A stretch of DNA of 64,000 nucleotides from Cellvibrio fontiphilus_A (GCF_042646205.1 NZ_JBHRTF010000003.1:496001-560000); one strand, 5' to 3'; positions 1 through 9,372 are shown, numbered from the stretch's first letter. The notes: generated by a model not told the origin, from the sequence alone. Numbers and translations are program-made.

Positions 1-1
1 A

Positions 2-478
2 CTCACGACAATCGGCCGCTCCAGCGAGTGCGATATCAGCTTACCGGCGGCACATTTGTCCCGGCGTCACGCTCAGTTACAAGTGATTGACGGTATGTTG
101 TTTGTTAAAGATCTGGACTCAGCCAATGGGACTTTTTTAAACGGTAAACGCGTGGCTGAGGCGAGAGTAAAGCGTGGCGATGAGCTGCGTTTTGATGCCT
201 TGAGCTTCGGGGTAATGGGGCCTGCGGATGATTTGGCCAAAACTACTTTGCGCAAAGTGACACCGCAAGTATCAACACCCGGCGCTGCAGCGATCCCCCC
301 AAAAGCTCGCGCCGAACGCACTCCAGGTGCCACGCGCTCTTCTTCTGTGAGCCGCACCCCTGTGGGCGGGCAGGGCAAGGCAGAGGTTGATCAGGGGAGT
401 AAAGGTAAATTCGGCTGGGTGATACTCGGTGTGCTGGCATTTGCAGTTATAACGACCCTTATTTTAACGCGCAAATAA
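2..478 (+). CDS. FHA-domain membrane protein, 5' end outside window
   Basis: The reading frame is open from the window edge, so the N-terminus is missing. The visible 158 residues begin inside a forkhead-associated (phosphothreonine-binding) domain: GRSSECD at about residues 5-11, SRRH at 20-23 and NGTFLNG at about 43-49 are the three conserved FHA blocks. A Pro/Ser/Thr-rich linker follows, then a C-terminal hydrophobic segment (WVILGVLAFAVITTLIL) ending in a short basic tail. A cytoplasmic FHA domain tethered to the inner membrane is therefore likely. FHA proteins usually read the output of Ser/Thr kinases; no kinase gene is visible here. A TTG at 56 opens a shorter frame, but it would cut the FHA fold, so I treat the gene as running in from upstream. 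The binding partner is unknown. Confidence 0.85.
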   Translation, partial: LTTIGRSSECDISLPAAHLSRRHAQLQVIDGMLFVKDLDSANGTFLNGKRVAEARVKRGDELRFDALSFGVMGPADDLAKTTLRKVTPQVSTPGAAAIPPKARAERTPGATRSSSVSRTPVGGQGKAEVDQGSKGKFGWVILGVLAFAVITTLILTRK

Positions 479-550
479 GTCTTTAAGAATTAGGCTAGCT
501 GGCCGCTAACCTGTGATGCAACTACACCGCGACGGCCTACAGGTGACATC

Positions 551-1888
551 ATGACCATTTCTTCGCTCAACAACTTCGCTACAAATTTGCCCTCAAGCAG
601 CTCACAAGGGCTTCCCGGAGCCAAGGGGCAAACATCTGTCGATACCTTGGTCAGTTTGAACCTGGAATCGCTGCGGCGCGTTGATACTCAAGGCATGAGC
701 TACGAGGAGAAGCGGCAAACCGCGCTTCAGGTTGTGAATAAAACCCTCTCAATGGCCTACGAAAAAATTGCTTCCAAAGGCCAAGCCGCCGCTGAAGAGT
801 ACGCCACCTTTGAACCACTGACCGCAGAAAAAGTGGCCAATAACATCTTGGGTTTTATTGAGCGGCGCCTGCAAATGGATGTTGCTGAAGGAGCCACTCA
901 AGAAGAATTGCAAACCCGTTTGGAGGCTGGTTTATCTGGCTTTAAAAAAGGTTTTGCGGAAGCGAGCGAAAAGCTCGAAGCCCTGAGTCTTCTCTCGCCC
1001 GAGATTAAAACTGACATAGGTAAAACCTACGATTTGGTGATTGCAGGTGTCGATGAGTTGAGAGCTAAATTTATCGAATCGACAACCGCTGAGCCAACTG
1101 CTGGTAGTGAAGCTGGAGTTGTTAAAAATCAGCCAACTGCCAGTGCAGAGCAAGTGACTCCAAATCTCAAATCATCAGCTAAAGCTGCGCCTCTATCACT
1201 CGAAGTCCCTGCATTTATTCCGGCTCCTTCGTCCTACTTGGGCTACGCCAATTATGAATATGGTCGGGCGCGCGAATTTAGTTTTGAGTTGACTACAAAA
1301 GAGGGTGATAAGGTCACTATTAAGGCCGCCTCCAGTGAGGGGCTTGCGGTCGAAGCCGGTCGAGCAGGGCGCGGGAATGAATCAGTAAGTGCGATGAATG
1401 CCAGTTATAGTGCCAGCCAGTCTTTTTCATTGAGTATTGAAGGGGATTTAAGTGAGGCGGAGCTAGTGGCGATTAATGATTTGTTAGGCCGTGTAAATAA
1501 TCTGGCGGATCAATTTTTTACCGGTGATTTGGACGGTGCTTTTGCACAAGCGATGGAGTTGGGTTATGACTCATCCCAGATTGGTAGTTTTGCCTTAAAC
1601 CTTGCGCAAGCTGAAATCCAACAAGTTACCAAGGCTTATGAGGCCTTTGAACCAAGCACTGCCGGCAATGGTAACAAGTTTGGCCTAAACAACGATTCAC
1701 TTTTACCTTTGGGTAATTTCATCCGCGACCTGCTTGATAGTTTGGATCGCGCCTCGGTATTTGCTGAGCCAGAGAAGTTGCTGACAAACATTGCTGAAAA
1801 AATGCCAGACGAGACGACCGGGGATCAAACACAGGCGCATCGTTTTAGTGGTTTTATGAAACAAATTTTCGCCTTGGAATTAAGTTAA
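551..1888 (+). CDS. conserved hypothetical protein, DUF5610-like
   Basis: A 445-residue protein with no signal peptide or membrane segment. The N-terminal half (about residues 28-180) is helical and charged, with a YEEKRQTALQVVNKTLS block, and resembles the DUF5610 family from memory. A low-complexity Ala/Thr/Pro linker (about 180-225) joins it to a C-terminal half containing FSFELTTKEGDKVTI and an amphipathic region around EAELVAINDLLGRVNNLADQF. The function of this family is not known to me. The gene stands alone: 72 nt after the FHA gene and 74 nt before the glutaredoxin-like gene. The start ATG follows GGTGACATC, a weak ribosome site. Composition (Ser/Ala/Gln rich, no Cys) is like that of secreted or flagella-associated proteins, but I see no export signal. 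Confidence 0.6.
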   Translation: MTISSLNNFATNLPSSSSQGLPGAKGQTSVDTLVSLNLESLRRVDTQGMSYEEKRQTALQVVNKTLSMAYEKIASKGQAAAEEYATFEPLTAEKVANNILGFIERRLQMDVAEGATQEELQTRLEAGLSGFKKGFAEASEKLEALSLLSPEIKTDIGKTYDLVIAGVDELRAKFIESTTAEPTAGSEAGVVKNQPTASAEQVTPNLKSSAKAAPLSLEVPAFIPAPSSYLGYANYEYGRAREFSFELTTKEGDKVTIKAASSEGLAVEAGRAGRGNESVSAMNASYSASQSFSLSIEGDLSEAELVAINDLLGRVNNLADQFFTGDLDGAFAQAMELGYDSSQIGSFALNLAQAEIQQVTKAYEAFEPSTAGNGNKFGLNNDSLLPLGNFIRDLLDSLDRASVFAEPEKLLTNIAEKMPDETTGDQTQAHRFSGFMKQIFALELS

Positions 1889-1962
1889 TTCTCTTGGGTA
1901 AATTTTCAGCTGTCGCTCGGTTAATGCGCTGTTAAAATGGCGTTTTTATCTGGACGCAATGT

Positions 1963-2211
1963 ATGAAAGCTATTTATTTGTATTCAACGCCTGGTTGCCA
2001 TCTGTGTGAGCTGGCGCGGGAGGTTGTAGATCCGCTGTTAGGCAATTATGCGGTAACACTCGAAGAAGTTGATATTGCCCAATCGGACGAACTTATTGAG
2101 CGTTACGGTGTAAAAATTCCCGTGCTCAAATCCCCGCATCATCTTGAAGAGTTGTGTTGGCCTTTCGATACCCATCAAACTGCTGCTTTTTTGCAGCGAG
2201 TGACAGTTTGA
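1963..2211 (+). CDS. glutaredoxin-like (DUF836-type) thioredoxin-fold protein
   Basis: An 82-residue protein with the start of a thioredoxin fold (KAIYLYSTPGCHLC). It has a CxxC redox pair at Cys12 and Cys15 and a KIPVL segment carrying the cis-proline expected of glutaredoxin-like folds. The family is a short glutaredoxin relative often annotated as DUF836; such proteins are presumed cytoplasmic thiol-disulfide oxidoreductases, but the substrate is not known. It converges on the EAL-HDOD gene with 45 nt between stops, a gap occupied by a long inverted repeat. Confidence 0.8.
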   Translation: MKAIYLYSTPGCHLCELAREVVDPLLGNYAVTLEEVDIAQSDELIERYGVKIPVLKSPHHLEELCWPFDTHQTAAFLQRVTV

Positions 2212-2219
2212 TGATGTAA

Positions 2220-2260
2220 TTGACCCCAGAGAGTAGTCGATGTTTTCTCTCTGGGGTCAA
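2220..2260. repeat. 14-bp perfect inverted repeat between convergent genes
   Basis: Arms at 2220-2233 and 2247-2260 (TTGACCCCAGAGAG and its complement) flank a 13-nt loop. The right arm contains the stop codon of the minus-strand EAL-HDOD gene. Neither side has a real U-tract, so it is not a classical intrinsic terminator. It could stabilise 3' ends or act as a bidirectional terminator with a non-canonical tail. Confidence 0.6.
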
Positions 2261-3492
2261 CTTCCTTGGTTCAGACTGAGCGTCTGCATGGTTTCAGCAA
2301 CCCAACGCAGTGCGTCTATGTAAATATCAGCCAAGTCTTCGGGGTTAATTCCCAGCTTGGTTAGATATTCCCAATCAATATCCTGCCAGTGACCTTGCTC
2401 ATGTAATTGCACTATCTCCAGTACTTGCCCCTCTGGGCCTGTGTGACTGAGCATGGCTTGGTTTAGGGCTTCGCTTAACGATAAGTTGCGTAGTAGCTCT
2501 TCCAGTGGTGTGTCCAGAAAAGCATCAAGAGTAGATAAAAGGCCTACGGTAAAATAAGAATCAGGTCGGGATCGCTGATAAATTTTTGAAGCAATTAATT
2601 CGCACATACGCGCGCGCGTGAGAGCGGTTATGCTCAGTTCGTGGGGTTTTCCGCTTAAGTTGGACAGCGCCAATAAGTTAACCCAATTTCTGAGTTTGGT
2701 TAATCCAAGCAACATTATGGCCTGGCGTAGCGAATCTACATGTCTTGATAAACCAAAGGCTGCAGAGTTGACCAAACGCAGCAGTTTGAAACTCAACAGT
2801 GTGTCGCGCGCAATCATGCGTTCTACTTGATCCAAGGGGATATCGGGATCGTGTAATGCAGAAAGCAGCTGTAAAACGGACTGTTTATTTTCGGAAATCT
2901 TTCGTCCACTGATGACTCGCGGTTTGGCTAAAAAATATCCCTGAAAAAGGTCAAAGCCCATGGCTTTGCATTTTTCGAACATTTCATAGGTTTCCACTTT
3001 TTCGGCAATCAGGGTGAGGCCAAATGATTTCAAGTGACGCACGTGTTCACTGAGCTTTTCTGGCGAAAGCGCCAAGACATCCAGCTTGACTATGTCAGCG
3101 TAAGGAACCAAGCCCTCGGTGTCGCTACTTAATTCAAAATCATCCAGTGCGATGGTGTAACCCTGCTCGCGCAATTGCTGCAAAGAAAAAAGCATGGCTG
3201 CATCGATTGTTTGCCCCTCTAATACTTCTATCACCAGCTTTTGTTTGCCAAAGGGTGGTGGGCTGGTGAGCAGGGCGCGAGTAAAGTTCACATAGGCTTT
3301 GTGTGAGCCAACTACTTCATCGATAGAAAGCTCAGTGAATGCGTTTAATAACACCTGTGAGCTGGCGGCATCGCCATCGGAAGTTGAAATAAATTTCAAA
3401 TCGCTGTTGCGGCACAGCAATTCGTAAGCAACAACTTTCATGTTGCCATCAAAAATTGGTTGGCGGGCTAGTAGCGGTGTATGTTCGCTCAT
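2257..3492 (-). CDS. EAL-HDOD signalling protein
   Basis: A 411-residue protein built like the YuxH/CdgJ group: an N-terminal EAL domain (about 1-200) followed by an HDOD domain (about 205-390). EAL-type residues are visible: YELL (in place of EAL), the Asn of VNFT, IEVLE, LDDF, VKLD, AEKVE and a Gln in LFQGYFLAKP. Most metal and substrate ligands therefore look present, although many family members are catalytically weak c-di-GMP effectors. The HDOD part has ARDTLLSFKLLRLVNSAAF and lacks the HD metal pair, as usual for this domain. The expected role is linking c-di-GMP to motility or surface behaviour. It is divergent from cheV (276 nt upstream), which fits a motility role. Activity cannot be decided from sequence alone. 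Confidence 0.88.
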   Translation of the reverse strand: MSEHTPLLARQPIFDGNMKVVAYELLCRNSDLKFISTSDGDAASSQVLLNAFTELSIDEVVGSHKAYVNFTRALLTSPPPFGKQKLVIEVLEGQTIDAAMLFSLQQLREQGYTIALDDFELSSDTEGLVPYADIVKLDVLALSPEKLSEHVRHLKSFGLTLIAEKVETYEMFEKCKAMGFDLFQGYFLAKPRVISGRKISENKQSVLQLLSALHDPDIPLDQVERMIARDTLLSFKLLRLVNSAAFGLSRHVDSLRQAIMLLGLTKLRNWVNLLALSNLSGKPHELSITALTRARMCELIASKIYQRSRPDSYFTVGLLSTLDAFLDTPLEELLRNLSLSEALNQAMLSHTGPEGQVLEIVQLHEQGHWQDIDWEYLTKLGINPEDLADIYIDALRWVAETMQTLSLNQGS

Positions 3493-3723
3493 CTGGGCTC
3501 AATCATTTCACAGAGACTGTATAACATTATTATTAGCATAGGCGGTCAACTATCCAATAGGTATGGAAGTTAAGTGTAGGCTCATAAAAAGAGTATATCG
3601 CTATTTAAGTTGGATATAGTCTTTTTGTGTTGGGTTTTGTTATTTAGAAATCAACGGTTATTTTTAGCTATACTGAAATAATCAAGTGGATAGACCCAAT
3701 AACGCTTTATGCATGCGCCAGTG

Positions 3724-3738
3724 GTCGAATTATTCGAC
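3724..3738. promoter_or_regulatory. 15-bp palindrome upstream of cheV
   Basis: GTCGAAT-T-ATTCGAC is a perfect 7-1-7 inverted repeat ending 29 nt before the cheV start, within the likely 5' untranslated region. It could be an operator or a small mRNA hairpin. The rest of the 3493-3767 gap is AT-rich with a TATACT hexamer near 3669, but no clear -35 partner and no convincing sigma-28 site. Confidence 0.35.
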
Positions 3739-3767
3739 TGCAATTTTATCGATTACAAGGTAGCAGA

Positions 3768-4709
3768 ATGTCTAAGTTACTGGATTCCATCGATCAGCGT
3801 ACCCGGTTGGTAGGTGAAAATCGGCTGGAATTACTTATGTTCCGCTTGGGCGGGCGTCAGCTTTTTGCAATCAATGTTTTTAAGGTGCAAGAAGTTGTCA
3901 AAATTCCCAAGCTGCGTCATGTCCCTCATAGTCATCCTCATATCCGAGGGGTTGCCCATTTGCGTGGCCAGGCTGTGCCGGTGATCGATTTGCGCGCGGC
4001 TATTGGTATGAGCCCACTCAAAGACACCGACAATGCCAACCTGATTGTTGCGGAATACAATCGCTCGGTGCAGGCGTTCATGATTGGTGAAGTTGACCGT
4101 ATAGTGAATTTGAATTGGGAATTGATACTGCCACCCCCCAAAGGTACGGGGAGAGCTCATTTTTTAACAGCTATTACGCGCATTGATGAACAGCTGGTGG
4201 AAATCCTGGATGTTGAACGGGTACTTGCCGACATAATTCCATACAACACCCGGGTTTCAGCCAATGTGTTGGACGAGGATCTCGCGCACAAGGCGCGCAA
4301 ACATAAACTCAAGGTTTTACTGGCAGAGGACTCCCCCACAGCTGTTAAGCAGGTAGTAGAAACCTTGGGGAATATCGGTGTTGATGTGCTTTCGGTTCAG
4401 GATGGTTTACAGGCCTTAACCCTGTTGCAACAATGGGCTGCTGCTGGTCGCAAAGTCACCGACGAAATCCTTATGCTGGTGACTGATGCTGAGATGCCCG
4501 AAATGGATGGATATCGGCTAACCGCGGAGATAAGAAAAGATCCTGCACTGCGGGATTTATATGTGGTTTTGCATACATCCCTGAGCGGTAGTTTTAATAA
4601 AGCCATGGTTGAAAAGGTGGGCTGTAACGATTTTTTATCTAAATTCCAGCCAGACGAGTTGGCTGCTGTTGTGCAGAAACGGTTGCGTGAATTTTTATCG
4701 ACACATTAA
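3768..4709 (+). CDS. cheV: chemotaxis coupling protein CheV (first copy)
   Basis: A 313-residue protein with a CheW-like domain (about 20-165; LLMFRLGGRQLFAINVFKV, then GVAHLRGQAVPVIDL) and a C-terminal receiver domain (about 180-310; acidic pair in LLAEDS, phosphoacceptor Asp240 in VTDAEMPEMDG, Lys in FLSKF). CheV links methyl-accepting receptors to CheA and is thought to tune the array through phosphorylation by CheA. The ribosome site is AAGG about 8 nt before the ATG. It stands alone, followed by a strong terminator. A second CheV lies at 30270, inside the flagellar region, with the same architecture. This copy lacks the sigma-28 site seen there, so the two may be expressed differently. 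Confidence 0.93.
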   Translation: MSKLLDSIDQRTRLVGENRLELLMFRLGGRQLFAINVFKVQEVVKIPKLRHVPHSHPHIRGVAHLRGQAVPVIDLRAAIGMSPLKDTDNANLIVAEYNRSVQAFMIGEVDRIVNLNWELILPPPKGTGRAHFLTAITRIDEQLVEILDVERVLADIIPYNTRVSANVLDEDLAHKARKHKLKVLLAEDSPTAVKQVVETLGNIGVDVLSVQDGLQALTLLQQWAAAGRKVTDEILMLVTDAEMPEMDGYRLTAEIRKDPALRDLYVVLHTSLSGSFNKAMVEKVGCNDFLSKFQPDELAAVVQKRLREFLSTH

Positions 4710-4736
4710 AAAATAACTGGTTTAAAAGACTGCCAA

Positions 4737-4768
4737 AACGCCGCTTAATATTCAAGCGGCGTTTTTTT
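4737..4768. terminator. intrinsic terminator between cheV and slt
   Basis: A 10-bp stem (AACGCCGCTT / AAGCGGCGTT) with a 7-nt loop is followed by seven T on the plus strand. The minus strand has a run of T after the stem as well, so it can serve both convergent genes. Confidence 0.9.
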
Positions 4769-4805
4769 GGTGCTGGTTTTGTATATGTTAATTTTCAAAC
4801 GAAAT

Positions 4806-6788
4806 CTACAGAGTGCGATTTGCCTCTTCAGGAGTTACAAATTGCGTCTCTTGACCTAAACGGTAGGCATATATCACCGAAAATGACAGGATATTTTGCA
4901 CATAACCGCGTGTTTCCTTAAACGGAATAGTTTCTATCCAGACATCGTAAGGTAGCTGTGCGTTTTTATCTTTATTCATCCATTTCCGCACTCTTGATGG
5001 GCCAGCATTGTATGCGGCAGCAGCGAGGATTCTATTGCCATCAAAAACGTCTAGCAGGTAATCAAGATAGCGGCTTCCCAGGGCAATATTTTTGGCCGGT
5101 TGAACCAGGTCTTGTGGGTGAAAACTCATGCCGTTTTTTTGTGCCGTCTGTTTTGCGGTAGCGGGAAGTAATTGCATCAATCCCACAGCGCCAGCCGGTG
5201 ATTTGGCATCTGCCATAAATGCACTTTCTTGCCGGGCAACTGCAAAAATAAGTAGAGGGTTAACGGACGTTTGTTTAGCGGCTTTGCTCACGTGGTCTTG
5301 GTAAACAATGGGAAAGCGTGTTTGTAGTTCATCCCATAATTGTGCTTCGGCCATAATTTGAATGCCGTGGCGATGCCAGCCCCAGCGCTCAGCCAAACGC
5401 CCGGCAACAGCGGCGTCCTCAGGTTTCATACGGCGTGCGCTGTAAAAAAATTCGCGCGTCGCTGCGGATAGATTGCCTCGCTCTAAAAATTCGCGCGCGC
5501 GCAACATGCCTTGGCTATTTTCTACCGCGCGAACCTGCTGCTCATTAACGACTACCGGCCGATCCAGCAGGTGATAGTTAATGCCCGTTTTATCTGCTGC
5601 CAAAAACCCATAAAAGCTGCGTGCAGGAGCGACACTGTTATAAATCGCCAAGGGTGTTTCGCCGTTGATTTCTTTAATGTCCAGCTCTTCCATGGTGCGC
5701 GCTTGCCAATAACGCCAGCGCTCAGTAGCTTTAACATCCGCAGGTAAACGGGTTAGCCATTCATTCACTTGTTCCCAATTTTGTTTGCGCAGGGATTCGC
5801 GCAGTAGCCATTCAAGTAAATCGACACTATTGAGTCCCGGTGTCGACGCCACCAGCTTTTCAGCTTCGCTGTCATGATCTTGATGCAATAAACGCAGTGC
5901 AATCTGGTATTTAATTGCATTGCGATCTTCATCGCTGAACAGTTGTTGGGCATCGTAAATCCGCCACAAGCTGAGCGCTTCTTTGGCATTGGTGCGCGCA
6001 AGTTTATTCAAACCATGAAGAATGATGCTTTTTGTGTGTGGCGATTGTTTGGAAAACTTTGAAGTTTGTTTTAAAAGTCGCGGGTTCGCATTGACCTGTT
6101 GCAGTAATAACGCATTAGAGCGTTCTGCTGCTGGCAACAAATTGCTCAAATAGCTTGCCATACCATTGTTGCCCGCGTTGAGCACCTTTAGATGGCGCTG
6201 CCAAATCAATTCCGGTGTCATGCGTCCGGCTTTGCGCCATTCCGCAAATACTGGATCACAAGCTTTGGATTGTGCTTTTTCGATATTCCACAAGTTAGCC
6301 ACATCATCGAGAGCCGTTTTGTCGCCTGTGGCCAGACGTGCACGCAGATTCAGGCATGCCAACTCCGGGTCGGTGAGTCGGGAATCGTAAAATTGACGGT
6401 ATTCGGCCCAGCGTTCCCTCTGCGCCAGGGTGCGCAACCAACGATGCAGTAAACGCTCTGCTAAAAACGATTCCGGGTAGCGCGTGAAAAAACTTTCAAC
6501 CTCAGTTTTAGGCAAAGTGATTAGCCGCTCGGTTAAATCCTGATATTCAAGGTAGGGAACCAGTGGATAATTCTGCAGTTGTTTCACCAGGCGTCGATAT
6601 TCGGCTCTATTTTTATTGTTGAGGGCTTTTTGTGCCTGATCGTACTTTTGTCGCTCAGTTGTCCGCACGTCAGTTTTGGTACTTTGTTTGGCGCTGGTCG
6701 CGGCGTGTGTGAACGTGGTGATGGTCATACTGCCGATCAATACACTGGCGCTCAACGACAATGGCCAAAGTATTTTCGAAAACCTCAT
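4806..6788 (-). CDS. slt: soluble lytic murein transglycosylase
   Basis: A 660-residue periplasmic peptidoglycan-cleaving enzyme of the Slt70 type. An N-terminal signal peptide (about 1-30, ending THAA) is followed by a long helical superhelix region (about 35-470) and the SLT catalytic domain (about 490-640). The catalytic Glu is Glu521 in ARQESAF, with GLMQLLPATA and AYNAGPSRVRKW as the other family motifs. It cuts the MurNAc-GlcNAc bond to give 1,6-anhydro products for wall turnover. Length matches the family. It is divergent from uup with a 185-nt gap. Confidence 0.95.
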   Translation of the reverse strand: MRFSKILWPLSLSASVLIGSMTITTFTHAATSAKQSTKTDVRTTERQKYDQAQKALNNKNRAEYRRLVKQLQNYPLVPYLEYQDLTERLITLPKTEVESFFTRYPESFLAERLLHRWLRTLAQRERWAEYRQFYDSRLTDPELACLNLRARLATGDKTALDDVANLWNIEKAQSKACDPVFAEWRKAGRMTPELIWQRHLKVLNAGNNGMASYLSNLLPAAERSNALLLQQVNANPRLLKQTSKFSKQSPHTKSIILHGLNKLARTNAKEALSLWRIYDAQQLFSDEDRNAIKYQIALRLLHQDHDSEAEKLVASTPGLNSVDLLEWLLRESLRKQNWEQVNEWLTRLPADVKATERWRYWQARTMEELDIKEINGETPLAIYNSVAPARSFYGFLAADKTGINYHLLDRPVVVNEQQVRAVENSQGMLRAREFLERGNLSAATREFFYSARRMKPEDAAVAGRLAERWGWHRHGIQIMAEAQLWDELQTRFPIVYQDHVSKAAKQTSVNPLLIFAVARQESAFMADAKSPAGAVGLMQLLPATAKQTAQKNGMSFHPQDLVQPAKNIALGSRYLDYLLDVFDGNRILAAAAYNAGPSRVRKWMNKDKNAQLPYDVWIETIPFKETRGYVQNILSFSVIYAYRLGQETQFVTPEEANRTL

Positions 6789-6973
6789 GTGAACCTCAAT
6801 TATTCTCTTGCGAATATCGTCTTACGGAATTGTTTTTGTTGGTGGGCTTATCACGCCGACAGGTTGGTTAACCAAGCCTGCTGGGATATGATGCGGCTCT
6901 TTTGAGAATAACAGTCCATTCTTGCTTCTGCCACTATCATTTTTGTTATAAAACCACCTGAATTATTCCTTCT

Positions 6974-8884
6974 ATGTCTTTGATTAAAATTGAAAAAGCA
7001 GGCCTGAGTTACGGCTTGCAAGTCTTGCTTGACGGTGTTGACCTCACGATTGAACGCGGACAGCGTCTTTGTCTTATCGGGCGTAATGGAACGGGTAAAT
7101 CCAGCTTGCTGAAAGTGATTGCCGGCGAAGTGGATTTGGATAAAGGGGAGGTCATCAAACAGACCGGAATCCGTATTGCGCGGCTTGAGCAGGATTTGCC
7201 AGAGGCGGACGATCGCTTGGTATTTGATGCGGTGGCTGCAGGTGCGCATGGTATAGGCGAGCTGCTGGCTGAATACCGGTTGTTATCCCATTCGGTAGAT
7301 ATCAGCGATAACCAGCTCGAACGCATGACCCAGCTTCAGCAGCAAATAGAAGCAAATGATGGCTGGGCTTTGCAGCAGAAAGTGGAGGAAATTATTTCTC
7401 GCCTCGATTTGCCGGCTGATCGTTTTATGCGTGAGCTATCGGGAGGTTGGCGTCGCCGTGTTGCTCTGGCGCGCGCGCTGGTACTTGAGCCGGATGTACT
7501 TTTGCTGGATGAGCCAACAAACCATCTGGATATAGCGGTAATTGAATGGTTGGAAAAACAACTCCTGAACTTTAATGGAGCCTTGGTATTTATCACCCAC
7601 GACCGTTCATTGCTGCAGGCTTTGGCAACACATATTGCGGAATTGGATCGTGGCCATCTGCGTTACTGGGAGGGCGATTACACAAGCTTTTTGGTGTATC
7701 GGGAGCAGGCGCTTGCTGATGAGGCGCGCCACAATGAGTTATTTGATAAAAAACTGGCTCAAGAAGAAGTCTGGATTCGTCAGGGAATAAAGGCGCGCCG
7801 CACCCGCAACGAAGGTCGTGTTCGTGCGTTGAAAGCGCTGCGCGAAACCCGGTCTCAACGCCGCGAGCTGGTGGGCAAAGCAAATTTCTCTCTGGCAACC
7901 AGTGGCGATTCCGGCAAATTGGTGGCAGATCTCGTTGATGTCTCTTACTCCTGGGGCGATAAGCCCATAGTAAAAAACTTTTCGACGCGAATTATGCGCG
8001 GAGACAGAATTGGCTTGGTGGGCGCTAATGGCGCCGGTAAAAGTACTTTACTCAAGCTAATACTGGGTGAATTGGAACCGCAGGGCGGTAGCGTCAAACT
8101 GGGCACTAATTTACAAATCGCTTATTTTGATCAGCTTCGCGATCAGTTGGATCTCAATAAAAATGCCGTCGATAACATTGCAGAAGGGCGGGAGTTTATT
8201 GATATCGATGGTAAGTCCAAACATATATTTTCCTATTTGAGCGACTTTTTATTTAGCGGTGAGCGTGCGCGAACCCCTCTGCGCGCCCTTTCGGGGGGAG
8301 AGCGCAACCGGGTTTTGCTCGCCAAGTTATTCAGTAAGTCGGCTAACCTGCTGGTGCTGGATGAACCTACCAATGATTTGGATGTTGAGACGCTCGAACT
8401 ATTGGAAGACATATTGACCGATTATCCCGGCACTTTATTACTTGTCAGTCACGACAGAGCTTTTTTGAACAATATAGTCTCCAGCGTCATTGCTTTTGAG
8501 GGCCGTGGAAATGTACTTGAATATGTGGGCGGCTATGACGATTGGTTGCGTCAAGGCGGTAAATGGACTCAAGCCGACGAGCTACCTGCATCTATACCTA
8601 CGGCATCAGTAGCAGAAAAACCTGCTGTTGAGGCTCCGAAAGTATCGGCGAAATCAAAAAAACTGAGTTACAAATTTCAAAAAGAATTTGATGAATTACC
8701 GCACAAAATCGAACAGCTAGAGGCCAAACTTGAGGCTTTGGCGGCGATTACGGGTGCTGCTGATTTTTACAGTCAAACTGCTGCTGCCGTCGAGCAAAAG
8801 CTGCAAGAGTTGGCGGCAGTACAGCAGGCTCTGGATGATTGCTTTGAGCGCTGGGCTGAGTTGGAGGATATGCAGCAGGAATAG
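6974..8884 (+). CDS. uup: ABC-F family ATPase Uup
   Basis: A 636-residue cytoplasmic protein with two ABC ATPase domains and no membrane segments. Walker A motifs are GRNGTGKSS (about 36-44) and GANGAGKST (about 350-358). Signature motifs are LSGGWRRR and LSGGERNR, and Walker B motifs are LLLDEPTNHLD and LVLDEPTNDLD. The C-terminal tail (about 555-636) is a charged coiled coil, which is the hallmark of Uup among ABC-F proteins and is known to bind DNA. ABC-F proteins act on ribosomes; Uup also affects precise transposon excision. No strong Shine-Dalgarno is visible before the ATG. Confidence 0.93.
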   Translation: MSLIKIEKAGLSYGLQVLLDGVDLTIERGQRLCLIGRNGTGKSSLLKVIAGEVDLDKGEVIKQTGIRIARLEQDLPEADDRLVFDAVAAGAHGIGELLAEYRLLSHSVDISDNQLERMTQLQQQIEANDGWALQQKVEEIISRLDLPADRFMRELSGGWRRRVALARALVLEPDVLLLDEPTNHLDIAVIEWLEKQLLNFNGALVFITHDRSLLQALATHIAELDRGHLRYWEGDYTSFLVYREQALADEARHNELFDKKLAQEEVWIRQGIKARRTRNEGRVRALKALRETRSQRRELVGKANFSLATSGDSGKLVADLVDVSYSWGDKPIVKNFSTRIMRGDRIGLVGANGAGKSTLLKLILGELEPQGGSVKLGTNLQIAYFDQLRDQLDLNKNAVDNIAEGREFIDIDGKSKHIFSYLSDFLFSGERARTPLRALSGGERNRVLLAKLFSKSANLLVLDEPTNDLDVETLELLEDILTDYPGTLLLVSHDRAFLNNIVSSVIAFEGRGNVLEYVGGYDDWLRQGGKWTQADELPASIPTASVAEKPAVEAPKVSAKSKKLSYKFQKEFDELPHKIEQLEAKLEALAAITGAADFYSQTAAAVEQKLQELAAVQQALDDCFERWAELEDMQQE

Positions 8885-8913
8885 TGGCCGGCTATTCCCG
8901 CAGTAAAAAAGCC

Positions 8914-9372
8914 CTAGGATTCAGCCAATTGCTTTTTTACCAGTACGGCGAGAACGTCGCAGGTTGCGCCATGTAAGACGCTGTTGGGGGTCGAGCCTAG
9001 CAGCAGCGAAAAACCTTTGCGTCCATGACTACCCACTACTATCAAATCGGCTGATTCCTGTTCGGCAAGGTAATGCAGCTCTGCAGCAGGTTGCCCGACC
9101 AACACATGCCGCTGCTGAATGGGATAAGGGCTAGTCGCCGCTAGCTGGGCAAGATCAGCTTCCGCTTTTTGTACCTGCTGTTCTTGCACGCCGCTTAAAT
9201 CTACCGGCATATCACCGCCATAAGCAAAGGCAATAGGCTCAAGCACATGGGCGATGGTGAGTTTTGCATTGCAGGCTGCGGCAATTGCAGCGGCGCGTCG
9301 AATAACGCCAGGGCAATCCTCGGAAAGATCTACCCCGATGATAATGTGCCGGTAACTGATGGGCTCTGTCAT
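8914..9372 (-). CDS. universal stress protein, UspA family
   Basis: A 152-residue single-domain Usp protein. The N-terminal strand (YRHIIIGVDLSEDC) and the C-terminal GSHGRKGFSLLLGSTPNSVLHG segment are diagnostic. The nucleotide loop has eight residues between its second and last conserved Gly, one fewer than the usual G-2x-G-9x-G(S/T), as in UspA-type members that bind ATP poorly, so nucleotide binding is uncertain. These proteins accumulate in growth arrest and stress. It converges on uup with a 29-nt gap. Confidence 0.9.
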   Translation of the reverse strand: MTEPISYRHIIIGVDLSEDCPGVIRRAAAIAAACNAKLTIAHVLEPIAFAYGGDMPVDLSGVQEQQVQKAEADLAQLAATSPYPIQQRHVLVGQPAAELHYLAEQESADLIVVGSHGRKGFSLLLGSTPNSVLHGATCDVLAVLVKKQLAES

